Below are positions 1 through 8,606 of a DNA stretch of 64,000 nt, in pieces (within the stretch, counting starts at the first letter, position 1; each line of letters opens with the position of its first letter). The position numbers and the translations under genes were made by a program. The notes under the pieces were generated by a model that saw nothing but the letters and a program-made list of their open reading frames with translations, did not search any database and was not told where the DNA came from. Source of the stretch: Geminocystis sp050753365 (GTDB lineage: Bacteria; Cyanobacteriota; Cyanobacteriia; Cyanobacteriales; Cyanobacteriaceae); NCBI RefSeq assembly GCF_050753365.1, contig NZ_JBLZFY010000008.1:1-64000 (forward strand), in the 5' to 3' direction.

Positions 1-65
1 GGAGAGGGGGAGAGGGGGGAGAGGAGGGAAAGGAAAAAGAAATAACGATATTTGTTGGTGGAGGT

Positions 66-85
66 GGGTTTAATATATTAAACCC
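66..85. repeat. 20-bp perfect palindrome
   Basis: GGGTTTAATA is followed directly by its exact complement TATTAAACCC, with no loop. It lies 3' of cydA, after a G/A-rich tract at 1-40. It could be a protein-binding site or part of a transcript end. No T-run follows on the cydA strand, so I do not call it a terminator. Confidence 0.5.
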
Positions 86-94
86 CTACGTTAT

Positions 95-209
95 TCCTCA
101 TTACTCATTACTCATTACTCCTTACTCCTTACTCATTACTCCTTACTCCTTACTCCTTACTCATTACTCCTTACTCCTTACCCCTTACTCCTTACTCCTT
201 ACTTCTTGC
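95..209. repeat. STRR-type heptamer tandem repeat
   Basis: Degenerate head-to-tail copies of a 7-nt unit, TTACTCA or TTACTCC, fill the space just 3' of cydA. Short tandemly repeated heptamers of this kind are known in cyanobacterial intergenic DNA. No coding sequence is seen in positions 1-209, so a cydB partner is not present in the short 3' stretch that is visible. Confidence 0.8.
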
Positions 210-1655
210 CTAATTAACTGGGCGACTGTCGGGAATATGTTGTGCAGGATTTAGGGTTACTGGTAATTCTTCTCCGGGGATTGGTAAGTCAAAATTTGGT
301 CCTTTTTTGATGATACGGCTACCAAAGAATAACGCTGAGAAAAAGAGTAAAGTGTAGATAATTAAAAAAATTGATAGGGATGTTAAGACGTTACTAGCAG
401 GAAGGTTAGAAACAGCGTCTGCTGTGCGAATTTGCCCGTAAACAGTCCAAGGTTGTCTGCCGACACACCGCACTATCCAACCAGATTCAACGGCTAAATA
501 GCCTAGAGGCGCACTCCATATCCACGATAAAAGCAGTAATTTTTGTTGACTGATATTTTCTGAAGATAGTTTTCCCCTTAACCATTGGATGACGGAAGCT
601 ATCACTACTCCCACTAAAATAAAGGCAATACCACTCATTAAACGAAAAGCATAGTAAATCAATCCTACCATTTTGGGTCGATCGATGGGAGCAAATTCTT
701 TTAAGCCTAAAACGGGCGCACTTAAACGAGGTTTAAATTCTAAAATGTAACCTAATGCGTTAGGAATCTTGATTTCCCAATTATTGCTTTCTGTTTTTTC
801 ATTAGGGAAAGCCAGTAAACTCCAATCCCCTGTTTCTCCTGCGGGGATAGTTTCCCATTGCGCTTCCATTGCCGCCAATTTTGTTGGTTGATAATGGTAC
901 ACTTGTTCAGCACTTAAATGCCCGACAAAAATTTGTAAAGGAGTAATGGCAATGGCAACCACTAAAACAATTTTGAGGGATTTTGAGAAAAATTCGGTAT
1001 GACGTTTATTGATAAGATACCATGCACTAATACCGCCAATCACAAAAAGAGAGGTTTCGAGGGTAGCTAAAAACATATGGGAAACACTCTTAATCATAAA
1101 AGGATTCGCCATCGCCCCAAAATAATTGCTAACGATAAATTTACCCTCGATAAATTCTCCTCCTGCGGGAGTTTGCATCCAAGAATTGGCAATGAGAATC
1201 CAGAAAGTAGAAAGATTTGCACCCACTGCTACTAATATAGTGGCAATATAGTGGATAACTGGAGGCACTCTTTCCCAACCGAATAACATAATGCCTAAAA
1301 ATCCAGCCTCTAACATAAAAGCCATAGTGGCTTCAAAACCTAAGACACTACCAAAAAAATCTCCTACGGATTCAGAAAAAGGCGCCCAGTTTGTGCCGAA
1401 TTGAAATGCCATAGGTGAGCCTGATGCGACACCGATACCAAAATTTAGTACATAGAGTTTTGCCCAAAATCGAGCATGATAATAGTAAGTAGGGTTTTTG
1501 GTTTTTAGCCATAAGCCTTCTACGATAACTAAATATATTGCCATACCTGTAGTCAAAACAGGCCATAACATATGAAAAATTGCAGTAAAGGCAAACTGCA
1601 TCCTAGATAAAACTAGAGTATCAGAAAGAAAATCCATAGGGGATGATGAGTCCAT
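210..1655 (-). CDS. cydA: Cytochrome bd-type quinol oxidase subunit I
   Basis: A 481-residue polytopic membrane protein of the CydA family, the quinol-oxidising, haem-carrying subunit of the alternative respiratory oxidase. Visible family features are the early haem-ligand histidine in FHMLWP (about residue 28), SHMF near residue 190, and the conserved GRQPW motif near residue 395. The protein is shorter than E. coli CydA (about 520), which fits the short Q-loop or cyanide-insensitive subtype common in cyanobacteria. In cyanobacteria this oxidase drains electrons from plastoquinol. cydB normally follows directly. Here the 209 nt left in the window are only repeats, so cydB must lie further left or elsewhere. 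The ATG at 1655 gives the expected N-terminus. Confidence 0.93.
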   Translation of the reverse strand: MDSSSPMDFLSDTLVLSRMQFAFTAIFHMLWPVLTTGMAIYLVIVEGLWLKTKNPTYYYHARFWAKLYVLNFGIGVASGSPMAFQFGTNWAPFSESVGDFFGSVLGFEATMAFMLEAGFLGIMLFGWERVPPVIHYIATILVAVGANLSTFWILIANSWMQTPAGGEFIEGKFIVSNYFGAMANPFMIKSVSHMFLATLETSLFVIGGISAWYLINKRHTEFFSKSLKIVLVVAIAITPLQIFVGHLSAEQVYHYQPTKLAAMEAQWETIPAGETGDWSLLAFPNEKTESNNWEIKIPNALGYILEFKPRLSAPVLGLKEFAPIDRPKMVGLIYYAFRLMSGIAFILVGVVIASVIQWLRGKLSSENISQQKLLLLSWIWSAPLGYLAVESGWIVRCVGRQPWTVYGQIRTADAVSNLPASNVLTSLSIFLIIYTLLFFSALFFGSRIIKKGPNFDLPIPGEELPVTLNPAQHIPDSRPVN

Positions 1656-1815
1656 TTTACGAATAACTTTTTTATTTTAGTTACTTTTTCTCTTTGACCG
1701 ATCGTCTTTTTTTGAATTTTATGTTGAGATTTGTTAACAAAGATTATTTTTAATCACTACAATTAATTGCTTATATATTTTTATCTGGGTTAACAGACTG
1801 TACCGATAAAATTAG

Positions 1816-2106
1816 ACAATCTTAAATAATCGTGGTTTAAGGAACGATCGAAGAACTTTAGGTTATCGTTATACAGAGTCTATTTTACCTGTTGGACAAG
1901 AAGTTTTAATTATTGGGCAAGTGAGCGATGAAACAGGAGATTTAAAGATAATTAAACCTGCTAACAATAAGGAAATGTTCTTGATTTCCCTTAAAACTAA
2001 CGAGGCTTTAATACATAGTTACGGAGAAAGTCAGAAATACTTTTTAATCGGTTCGATCGTCTGTGGTATTTTGGGAATAATTTTAATGATTCTCTCAATT
2101 TTTTAA
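1816..2106 (+). pseudogene. C-terminal remnant of a GIDE-domain (E3 ligase-like) membrane protein
   Basis: An open frame without a good start runs from 1816, just after two in-frame stops at 1807 and 1813, to 2106. It contains LGYRYTESILPVGQEVLIIG followed by VSDETGDLKI and a C-terminal hydrophobic segment (SIVCGILGIILMILSIF). I know the YTE-ILPVG-VLG pattern from the C-terminal half of GIDE-type proteins, which are common in cyanobacteria. The N-terminal half is missing. An annotation starting at the GTG at 1921 would keep only 61 residues and cut the domain. This looks like a 5'-truncated gene rather than a functional small protein. The family call rests on motif memory. Confidence 0.55.
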
Positions 2107-2159
2107 CACAGAATCAGTTAAGAATGAAGAATTAAAAATTAAGAATTAAGAATTAATCA

Positions 2160-2228
2160 CCTTTGCCAGTTGCTTTTTACTCATTACTCATTACTCATTA
2201 CTCATTACCCATTACTCATTACTCATTA
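2160..2228. repeat. STRR-type heptamer tandem repeat
   Basis: Repeated TTACTCA units, including one ACCCATT variant, lie between the GIDE remnant and cpcG. This is the same heptamer family as at 95-209. Confidence 0.75.
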
Positions 2229-2353
2229 TTGCCTGAGCAAGTGGTGAGTGTAACAAATCTTTACGTTTCTTAAGGTAAGTTACCCTTGTCGATTATGCTA
2301 ATGATTGTAGAAAAAAACATTTAAGATAATCTTAAGATACGGAGGTCTTAACA

Positions 2354-3103
2354 TTGGCTATTCCTCTTTTAAATTACGCCCCTAATTCTCAAAACACTCG
2401 TGTAGAAGGCTTTGAAGTAGGCGGAGACGAACAACCCAGAGTTTATAATGCTGAAAGTCTTTATAGTCCATCTGATATGGATGTATTGATCGAAGCGGCT
2501 TATCGTCAAATCTTTTTCCATGCTTTCAAATCCGATCGTGAAATCGCCTTAGAATCTCAATTACGCAATAAACAAATTACCGTGCGTGATTTTATTCGTG
2601 GTTTATTATTATCCGAAACTTTTAAAAGTAGTTTTTACGATAAAAATAGTAACTATCGCTTTGTACAGCACTGTATTCAAAAAGTATTGGGTCGTGAGCC
2701 TTACAGCGAAAGAGAAAAAATTGCTTGGTCGATCGTGGTAGTAAATAAAGGGATTAAAGGCTTCATTGATGAGTTATTAAACTCCGATGAATACTTAGAA
2801 AACTTTGGTTATGACATCGTACCTTACCAACGCCGTCGTAATTTACCTTCCCGGGAATTAGGAGAAAGACCCTTTAATATTTCTTCTCCTCGTTACGATG
2901 CTTACTATCGTGGCGTTCTCGGATTCCCTCAAATTATCTGGCAAAATCAAGTACGCCGTTTCGTACCTCAAGAAAAACAGGCAAAAGCAGGAGATCCTTC
3001 TTTATACCTCAATATGGCTCGTAGCATTAATGCTAAACCAGCTCCCACTCCCCGTGTTTCGGCAGGAAATATCAGTTTAGATAAAGTTCCTTACCGCCGT
3101 TAA
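2354..3103 (+). CDS. cpcG: Phycobilisome rod-core linker polypeptide
   Basis: A 249-residue linker that attaches phycocyanin rods to the allophycocyanin core of the phycobilisome on the outer thylakoid surface. The start is TTG at 2354, decided by the family N-terminus MAIPLLNYAP and by GGAGG at 2341-2345, eight bases upstream. The Pfam-type linker domain covers about residues 20-160, with IEAAYRQIFFHAF, VRDFIRGLLLSE, LGREPYSEREKIAWS and LLNSDEYLENFGYDIVPYQR. The C-terminal part (about 190-249) is the CpcG-specific tail that contacts the core. It stands alone here and is not in the cpcBA operon, as is usual for cpcG. A nitrogen- and light-responsive promoter would be expected, but I could not identify one with confidence. 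Confidence 0.95.
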   Translation: MAIPLLNYAPNSQNTRVEGFEVGGDEQPRVYNAESLYSPSDMDVLIEAAYRQIFFHAFKSDREIALESQLRNKQITVRDFIRGLLLSETFKSSFYDKNSNYRFVQHCIQKVLGREPYSEREKIAWSIVVVNKGIKGFIDELLNSDEYLENFGYDIVPYQRRRNLPSRELGERPFNISSPRYDAYYRGVLGFPQIIWQNQVRRFVPQEKQAKAGDPSLYLNMARSINAKPAPTPRVSAGNISLDKVPYRR

Positions 3104-3305
3104 GTTGATTTAAAGTTGATAGTTGATCAGAAATTGAGGAATGAATAATTAGGAAGAGATGATTTCTTGTTCCTAATTTCTAGTTCCCATCTGAGTATTT
3201 ATACTCAAAAAAATTTCTTAAATATTAAATTTAATAAACAAAATAAAACCCTTTTTAAAACATTTGATAATCTGAAAAAGTAAGAATCAAATTTCATAAA
3301 GGGTA

Positions 3306-3617
3306 ATGAAACATTTTTCCGACGACTGGATTAAAGAATGGTGTAATAAAAACGGTTGGACTGATCTGTTTGTAGAACGCCGTGATTATTGGGCTTTTCC
3401 TCCTCATGGGGTTATACCTTTGCCCATTCCTAAAGAAACTTTAATTGAAATCAAAGCTGAAAAAGGCTTTTCTCCACAGGAAAAAATTTGGTTGGGAAGT
3501 GCTATTATAATTACTTTAACGGCAATACTTTTAACTTATTTTCTCAATTGTCCTATGCCTTTAGTGTTTGCTTTTGCTTTTTGTTCGATCGTGGTGGGAC
3601 ATTTTGAAGTAGAGTGA
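3306..3617 (+). CDS. Conserved hypothetical two-helix membrane protein
   Basis: A 103-residue protein I cannot name. Residues 1-55 are soluble and rich in tryptophan and aromatics (DDWIKEWCNKNGWTDLF, WAFPPHGVIPLP). Two hydrophobic helices follow at about 60-80 (WLGSAIIITLTAILLTYFL) and 83-100. AAAGGG lies just before the ATG. The compact PPHGVIPLPIP motif suggests a conserved family rather than a chance frame. It sits between cpcG and an ABC permease, both on the same strand, with spacing too wide to argue for one operon. Confidence 0.6.
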   Translation: MKHFSDDWIKEWCNKNGWTDLFVERRDYWAFPPHGVIPLPIPKETLIEIKAEKGFSPQEKIWLGSAIIITLTAILLTYFLNCPMPLVFAFAFCSIVVGHFEVE

Positions 3618-3683
3618 ATAGTGAATAGTGCATAATTTTTAATTCTTCATTCTTAATTCTTCATTCTTAATTCTTCATTCTTC

Positions 3684-4799
3684 ATGAATTGGTGGCGAAA
3701 ACTAAAAAATAATCCTTTGGCAAAATCAGGGTTTATCATTCTTGTATTTTTTTATGCTATGGTATTAGGTGCGGATTTTATTGCCCCCTATAATCCCTAT
3801 TCTGCTCAGGAAAATGGTTCTTTATTGCCACCAACTACTATTTATTGGCGTAATCAAGATAAACAATTTATCGGACTTCATGTATATCCTACTACTCAAG
3901 GACGAACCGATATAAACACGGGCGATCGAACCTTAGAAATAGACTACACAAAACCTTCTCCCATTCGTTTATTTGTTAAGGGTGAACCCTATCAATTTTT
4001 ACAAATAAAATTACCTTTACCCCCCACCTTTGACGAGGTAGAAATCTTCTCAGGTTTTACTCTGCAAAGACGTTTATTCGGTACTTTAGGAGAAGGAAAA
4101 ATTAATCTTTTAGGCACAGATGAACAGGGTAGAGATCAATTTAGTAGAATATTATTTGGCGGAAGAATTAGCCTTTTTATTGGCTTAATTGGCATTTTAA
4201 TTTCTTTTCCCCTCGGCATGATAATTGGAGGCATTGCAGGTTATTTTGGAGGCATTTTAGACAATATTTTAATGCGACTGGTGGAAGTTTTGATGACCAT
4301 ACCGGGTATTTATTTATTAGTAGCATTAGCCGCCGTTTTACCGCCGAGTTTGAGCAGTGCGCAGAGATTTATGTTAATTATTTTAATTACTTCTTTTATC
4401 GGTTGGTCGGGTTTAGCTAGAGTTATTAGGGGGCAAGTTTTAACCCTCAAAGAACAAGAATTTGTGCAGTCTGCTAGATCGATCGGGGCAAATTCTTTCT
4501 ATATTATTATCAAGCATATTTTACCGCAAACAGCGACTTATATAGTCATTTCTGCCACTCTTTCCATTCCTAGTTTTATCGTGGCAGAATCTGTATTAAG
4601 TTTGATTGGTTTAGGCATTCAACAACCCGATCCCAGTTGGGGTAATTTACTGTCATTAGCCTCCAATGCTTCGGTATTAGTTTTACAACCTTGGCTAATT
4701 TTTCCTCCTGCTATTTTAATTATTTTAACGGTACTATCTTTTAATTTATTAGGGGATGGATTAAGGGATGCACTCGATCCCAAAAGCATTAGGAATTAA
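3684..4799 (+). CDS. Peptide/nickel-type ABC transporter permease (DppC/OppC family)
   Basis: A 371-residue inner-membrane permease of a binding-protein-dependent importer. An N-terminal membrane helix (about 15-32) is followed by an extended extracytoplasmic region. Then comes the family signature GTDEQGRDQFSRILFGGRIS (about 148-167), five further helices, and the EAA loop that contacts the ATPase (ARSIGANSFYIIIKHILPQ, about 265-283). The insert between helix 1 and the signature is longer than in E. coli DppC, as in several cyanobacterial homologues. Its partner permease, ATPase and binding protein are not nearby, so substrate cannot be inferred from context. The ATG at 3684 directly follows a short heptamer tract. 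Confidence 0.85.
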   Translation: MNWWRKLKNNPLAKSGFIILVFFYAMVLGADFIAPYNPYSAQENGSLLPPTTIYWRNQDKQFIGLHVYPTTQGRTDINTGDRTLEIDYTKPSPIRLFVKGEPYQFLQIKLPLPPTFDEVEIFSGFTLQRRLFGTLGEGKINLLGTDEQGRDQFSRILFGGRISLFIGLIGILISFPLGMIIGGIAGYFGGILDNILMRLVEVLMTIPGIYLLVALAAVLPPSLSSAQRFMLIILITSFIGWSGLARVIRGQVLTLKEQEFVQSARSIGANSFYIIIKHILPQTATYIVISATLSIPSFIVAESVLSLIGLGIQQPDPSWGNLLSLASNASVLVLQPWLIFPPAILIILTVLSFNLLGDGLRDALDPKSIRN

Positions 4800-4860
4800 G
4801 AATTAAGGGTTCTTGAAACTAAATCGTAATAATAAATATAGTCTAAAGCTAATGATTAGA

Positions 4861-4983
4861 TTCAAAATCTTGATTTTTCATTCTTTAACCTGACACCTGA
4901 CACCTGACACCTGATACTTACCCTCATCAAAATACTTTTTGTGCACCCCCTAACTAAAACACTTTTTGAGCAAACCCTACTTA
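4861..4983 (-). repeat. Partial copy of the TA-flanked MITE-like repeat
   Basis: Read on the minus strand this matches the first half of the full copies at 14897 and 49347: the terminal CACAAAAAGTATTTTGATGA, the GTGTCAGG block and the start of the internal sequence. A second degenerate terminus (ACACTTTTTGAGCAAACCCTA) lies at about 4958-4978. It sits between the 3' end of the permease gene and the 3' end of ntcA. Confidence 0.65.
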
Positions 4984-4994
4984 TTACTCAATTT

Positions 4995-5672
4995 TTAAGC
5001 AAATTGTTGACTTAATGCGACTGGATTATGGACTGTAATTTTTTTCTTGGTAATAGAAATCAAGCCGTCTTGTCTTAATTCTCCTAGTAATCTTGTTACC
5101 GTCACCCGTGTTGAACCAATGGCTTCGGCAATAGCCTGATGGGATAGTTTGAGATCGATCGTAACACCATTAAGGCTAGGAATCCCAAAATCTCGACATA
5201 GTATCAACAGGAAACTAACTAAACGAGAAGCCATGTCACGATGGGCAAGGGTTTCAATCATTAATTCTGTTTGTAAAATTCGAGAAGACAATCCTTGTAA
5301 CATAAGTCGTGATAGTTCAGGATTATCTCTTAACGCTCGTTGAAAATGCTCAATAGGGGCTGATAATAATTCTACAGGAGTGAAAGCCACCGCATGATAG
5401 AATCGATCGGACTTTTGCCCTGTTACCAAAGACAAAACCCCAAAAACACTATTTTCTCTCAATAAAGCTACTGTTATTTCCTCTCCTGCTTCATACACCC
5501 GTGACAATTTGACAGCACCCTTCATTAAAAAATATACCCTTTCTGCTGGATCTCCGGGAAAAAAAATTGTCTTACCACGTTCAAATCTTTCCACTACAGG
5601 AGTATAAATTCCAGCTCCAATTTGACGAAATACAGAGGCTAAAGGTTGTTCTTGATTTAAGATTGATTGCAT
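4995..5672 (-). CDS. ntcA: Global nitrogen regulator NtcA
   Basis: A 225-residue CRP/FNR-family transcription factor that senses 2-oxoglutarate and activates nitrogen-assimilation genes in cyanobacteria. The N-terminal cyclic-nucleotide-type beta barrel (about 25-125) is followed by the long dimer helix (LSRLMLQGLSSRILQTELMI) and a C-terminal helix-turn-helix (LSHQAIAEAIGSTRVTVTRL, about 176-195). This helix-turn-helix is essentially identical to known NtcA proteins. Length matches the family (222-225). It is transcribed divergently from fabI across 156 bp. Likely targets within this window include nblA, 1.2 kb away, whose upstream region holds a GT-N10-AC site. Confidence 0.97.
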   Translation of the reverse strand: MQSILNQEQPLASVFRQIGAGIYTPVVERFERGKTIFFPGDPAERVYFLMKGAVKLSRVYEAGEEITVALLRENSVFGVLSLVTGQKSDRFYHAVAFTPVELLSAPIEHFQRALRDNPELSRLMLQGLSSRILQTELMIETLAHRDMASRLVSFLLILCRDFGIPSLNGVTIDLKLSHQAIAEAIGSTRVTVTRLLGELRQDGLISITKKKITVHNPVALSQQFA

Positions 5673-5828
5673 AGGGGATAGTTACTTAATAATATTTAAT
5701 GTTCGATCGAATAAAGGACACTTTTTATAAGAAGATAAGTAATTGTAAACTAGATAACTATCTATAACGTAATTAGTTTAATCAATTATTGTCAGATATT
5801 ACAGAAAATTAAAGAAAAAATCAAGAAT

Positions 5829-6614
5829 ATGTTAGATTTAAAAGGAAAAAATGCCCTTGTAACTGGTATTGCTAATAATAAATCGATCGCATGGGGTATT
5901 GCTCAACAGCTACATAAAGCAGGGGCAAATATTGGTGTCACCTACCTGCCCGATGAAAAAGGGAGATTTGAGAAAAAAGTAGGAGAATTAGTTGCCCCTT
6001 TAAACCCTAGCGTTTTTTTACCCTGTAACGTACAAGATGATGCTCAAATAGATGAAACCTTTGCCCAAATTAAAGAAAAATGGGGACATATCGATATTTT
6101 AATCCATTGTTTAGCCTTTGCTCAAAAAGACGATTTAGCAGGAGATTTTAGCAACACTTCCCGTGATGGTTTTAAAACAGCCCTCGATATTAGTGCCTAT
6201 TCTCTCACTCGTTTAGTACAATCAGCTAAACCCATGATGGCATCGGGAGGAAGTATTGTCACCTTAAGCTATTTAGGAGGAGTAAAAGTCATTCCCAACT
6301 ATAACGTTATGGGTATTGCTAAATCAGCCTTAGAAATGAGTGTGCGTTATTTAGCCTCCGAATTAGGTAGTCAAAATGTAAGGGTAAATGCTATTTCGGC
6401 GGGTCCCATCCGCACCCTTGCATCTTCAGCCGTTGGGGGTATTTTAGACATGATTCACCATGTGGAAGCCGTTGCCCCCTTAAAACGTACCGTAACTCAA
6501 ATCGAAGTAGGCAACACCGCCGCCTTTTTGTGCAGTGATTTAGCTAGTGGTATTACTGGACAAATTATTTATGTTGATGCAGGTTACGAAATAATGGGCA
6601 TGACTCAAGGGTAA
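5829..6614 (+). CDS. fabI: Enoyl-[acyl-carrier-protein] reductase (NADH)
   Basis: A 261-residue short-chain dehydrogenase of the FabI type that carries out the last reduction step of each fatty-acid elongation cycle in the cytoplasm. The nucleotide-binding N-terminus reads GKNALVTGIANNKSIAWGIA, with the FabI-specific spacing of the glycine motif. The catalytic pair is Tyr158 and Lys165 in YNVMGIAK, and the substrate-binding loop RVNAISAGPIRTLA is intact. The length is normal. It stands alone, divergent from ntcA, and is followed by a heptamer tract and nblA. Confidence 0.97.
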   Translation: MLDLKGKNALVTGIANNKSIAWGIAQQLHKAGANIGVTYLPDEKGRFEKKVGELVAPLNPSVFLPCNVQDDAQIDETFAQIKEKWGHIDILIHCLAFAQKDDLAGDFSNTSRDGFKTALDISAYSLTRLVQSAKPMMASGGSIVTLSYLGGVKVIPNYNVMGIAKSALEMSVRYLASELGSQNVRVNAISAGPIRTLASSAVGGILDMIHHVEAVAPLKRTVTQIEVGNTAAFLCSDLASGITGQIIYVDAGYEIMGMTQG

Positions 6615-6616
6615 TT

Positions 6617-6675
6617 AGGAATGAAGAATGAAGAATGAAGAATGAAGAATGAAGAATGAAGAATGAAGAATGAAG
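6617..6675. repeat. STRR heptamer tract (GAATGAA)
   Basis: About eight near-perfect head-to-tail copies of GAATGAA lie just 3' of fabI. This is the most regular heptamer array in the window and is likely to vary in copy number between strains. Confidence 0.85.
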
Positions 6676-6770
6676 ATTTTTATATAGATTTCTGATTTCT
6701 AATAAATATTGGGTTTAAACCTATCTGAAGTACTTTGAGACAACCGTACTTTTTAAAAATGTTAAAAAAA

Positions 6771-6785
6771 GTAACAATTTAGACA
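6771..6785 (+). promoter_or_regulatory. Candidate NtcA-binding site upstream of nblA
   Basis: GTAACAATTTAGAC matches the GT-N10-AC core of NtcA boxes, in the half-relaxed form GTA-N8-GAC. A TTGACA hexamer follows at 6792-6797. TAATAT (6810) and TATCCT (6813) are possible -10 elements, though spacing to TTGACA is short. NtcA control of nblA is established in other cyanobacteria. Assignment here is by pattern only. Confidence 0.4.
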
Positions 6786-6865
6786 GATTGCTTGACAAAG
6801 TTGCGGTTTTAATATCCTTATGTTAGGTTATTTATATCTAATGAATTAATTGAGGAGTAAAACTA

Positions 6866-7033
6866 ATGGAAACACCTACTAAACTGAGTTTGGAACAACA
6901 ATTTAAGTTGGAAGTTCTCAAAGATCAAGTTAAAAAGTTAAGTCAAGAACAAGCCCAAGAATATTTAATTGAGGTATTTCGTCAGATGATGGTGAAAGAT
7001 AACTTAATGAAACAATTATTCAAAAATGTGTAA
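6866..7033 (+). CDS. nblA: Phycobilisome degradation protein NblA
   Basis: A 55-residue protein that is easy to miss because of its size. ATG at 6866 is preceded by GAGGAG (about 6853-6857). The sequence LSLEQQFKLEVLKDQVKKLS, then SQEQAQEYLIEVFRQMMVKD and NLMKQLF, matches the NblA family. The diagnostic parts are SLEQQFKL at the start, QAQEYL in the middle and MMVKDNLMK at the C-terminus. NblA marks phycobilisomes for Clp-dependent proteolysis during nitrogen or sulfur starvation. The upstream GT-N10-AC site fits NtcA control, and ClpX and ClpP are encoded 10 kb away. A long inverted repeat follows the stop codon. A second nblA copy, frequent in cyanobacteria, is not in this window. Confidence 0.88.
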   Translation: METPTKLSLEQQFKLEVLKDQVKKLSQEQAQEYLIEVFRQMMVKDNLMKQLFKNV

Positions 7034-7042
7034 AATTCCCTA

Positions 7043-7145
7043 GACGTTGTTGTAAATTTGATAATCATTGTATTTCTCGGCAATGAGATTCTTTGTTAAC
7101 TGTTATCTAAATTCTATGTCTTTTATTTTTTATCTCAACAACGTC
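7043..7145 (+). other. Long inverted repeat 3' of nblA
   Basis: GACGTTGTTG at 7043-7052 is repeated as its exact complement CAACAACGTC at 7136-7145 and followed by TTTTA. The 83-nt interior holds a smaller CATTG/CAATG pairing. It could be a large terminator, a 3' UTR element or a small RNA derived from the nblA transcript. Only the arms are certain. Confidence 0.4.
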
Positions 7146-7276
7146 TTTTACTGAATTTTTTTATTGTCGCTACATTATGTCTAAAATGTTTAAGCTCGAT
7201 CGAACTAATCTAACCACGAAAGGACAATTATTAAGCTAGACTATCAACAATGAAGTTTTAATGATCTCGATCGAAC

Positions 7277-8530
7277 GTGAATAATACCAGAAATTTAGAT
7301 TGGTTTTTAATCTGCTTAATAGTGGGATTAAGCTCCTTTGGTTCTTTAATTATTTATAGTACCCAAAGCTATGAGCAAATATCTGATTGGCAACAACAGC
7401 TAATTATGACAGTGGTGGGTTTTATTATTTTAATGGGTTTATCCTATTTTCCCTACGAAATACTATTACGATTTCATTGGATAACCTACGCCATAACCAA
7501 TATACTGTTAGTAGTTGTCATTTTTGCGGGAGATACCGTTAATGGTGCGCAAAGATGGATTAATTTAGGCGGTTTTCACTTCCAACCCTCCGAATTTGCT
7601 AAAGTAGGTTTTATCGTCAGTCTATCCGCCCTATTACATTATCGAGACGGCTCAAAATTAATTAACCTTCTCCCCGTTATGGCAATGGTATCTGTACCTT
7701 GGATATTGACTTTAATTCAACCCGATTTAGGCACATCCCTTGTATTTGGTGCTGTTAGCTTAACGATGCTTTATTGGGCAAATATGAACTTAGGTTGGAT
7801 TTTATTAATATTATCCCCCATCGTCTCAGCATTTTTATTCAATTTATTATTACCTGCTTGGTTGATTTTCGTTACCGCCATGATTTTAATTGCATGGTTT
7901 ACCTTTCCTCAACAAATTAGGGCGCTTTGGGCTTTAGTCACCCTTACCATCAATTATGGTGCAGGAAAAATGGGGGGCATTTTATGGAATTTATTACAAC
8001 CCTATCAACAAGATCGTATCACTTTATTTTTAGAACCAGAAAAAGATCCCCTCGGTGGAGGTTATCATTTAATACAGTCCAGAATTGCCATTGGTTCTGG
8101 TAGAATATGGGGTAATGGTTTTCTTGAGGCTACTCAAACTCATCTTAACTTCGTTCCCGAACAACATACCGATTTTATCTTTAGTGCCGTTGCTGATCAA
8201 TTTGGCTTAGTTGGTAGTCTTTTTGTTATAGCAGTCTATTGGTTAATCTGTTGGCGCTTGGTAGTTATTGCCGTTCGATCGAGAGACAATTTTGGTTCAT
8301 TATTAGCTATCGGGGTATTAGCGATGATTGCCTTTCAAACCATCGTAAATTTAGGTATGACTATGGGATTAGCACCGATTACGGGGATACCTTTACCTTT
8401 TCTTAGTTATGGTAGATCATCTTTATTAACTAACTTTATTGCCTTTGGTTTAGTGGAAGCAGTCGCAAACGCTAGAATAGTCAAGAAAGCCAAACCTCGT
8501 CGTTTTCTGTCTTTCGATCGAATTTTTTAA
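7277..8530 (+). CDS. rodA: Rod-shape/septum peptidoglycan polymerase, RodA/FtsW (SEDS) family
   Basis: A 417-residue protein with about ten membrane helices. SEDS proteins polymerise glycan strands from lipid II with a partner penicillin-binding protein. Family motifs include the start RNLDWFL, NGAQRWI (about 90), the conserved segment QPSEFAK (about 102-108), and near the C-terminus GLAPITGIPLPFLSYGRSSL. The RNLDW start and the absence of a long cytoplasmic N-terminus favour RodA over FtsW. GTG at 7277 is the first possible start after an in-frame TGA at 7262. A CGATCG octamer overlaps the ribosome-binding region. No partner gene (mreBCD or PBP2) is adjacent. Confidence 0.88.
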   Translation: MNNTRNLDWFLICLIVGLSSFGSLIIYSTQSYEQISDWQQQLIMTVVGFIILMGLSYFPYEILLRFHWITYAITNILLVVVIFAGDTVNGAQRWINLGGFHFQPSEFAKVGFIVSLSALLHYRDGSKLINLLPVMAMVSVPWILTLIQPDLGTSLVFGAVSLTMLYWANMNLGWILLILSPIVSAFLFNLLLPAWLIFVTAMILIAWFTFPQQIRALWALVTLTINYGAGKMGGILWNLLQPYQQDRITLFLEPEKDPLGGGYHLIQSRIAIGSGRIWGNGFLEATQTHLNFVPEQHTDFIFSAVADQFGLVGSLFVIAVYWLICWRLVVIAVRSRDNFGSLLAIGVLAMIAFQTIVNLGMTMGLAPITGIPLPFLSYGRSSLLTNFIAFGLVEAVANARIVKKAKPRRFLSFDRIF

Positions 8531-8570
8531 CCCACATTCTCTATTCCCTATTCCCTATTCCCTATTCCCT

Positions 8571-8606
8571 ACCCTCACCAAAATACTTTTTCAGCAACCC
8601 CTACTT
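8571..8606 (-). repeat. Terminal fragment of the MITE-like repeat
   Basis: The core CAAAATACTTTTTCAGCA and the adjacent CCCCTA match the conserved end of the family seen in full at 14897 and 49347. The fragment ends just before the ATG of the next gene, so that gene's ribosome-binding region is made of repeat DNA. A heptamer tract of ATTCCCT units precedes it (about 8540-8570). Confidence 0.6.

Noticed and set aside
5673..5828. NtcA autoregulation site between ntcA and fabI
   Set aside because: I looked for GTA-N8-TAC. The best candidate, TGTCAGATATTACA near 5791, has the half-sites two bases too close.
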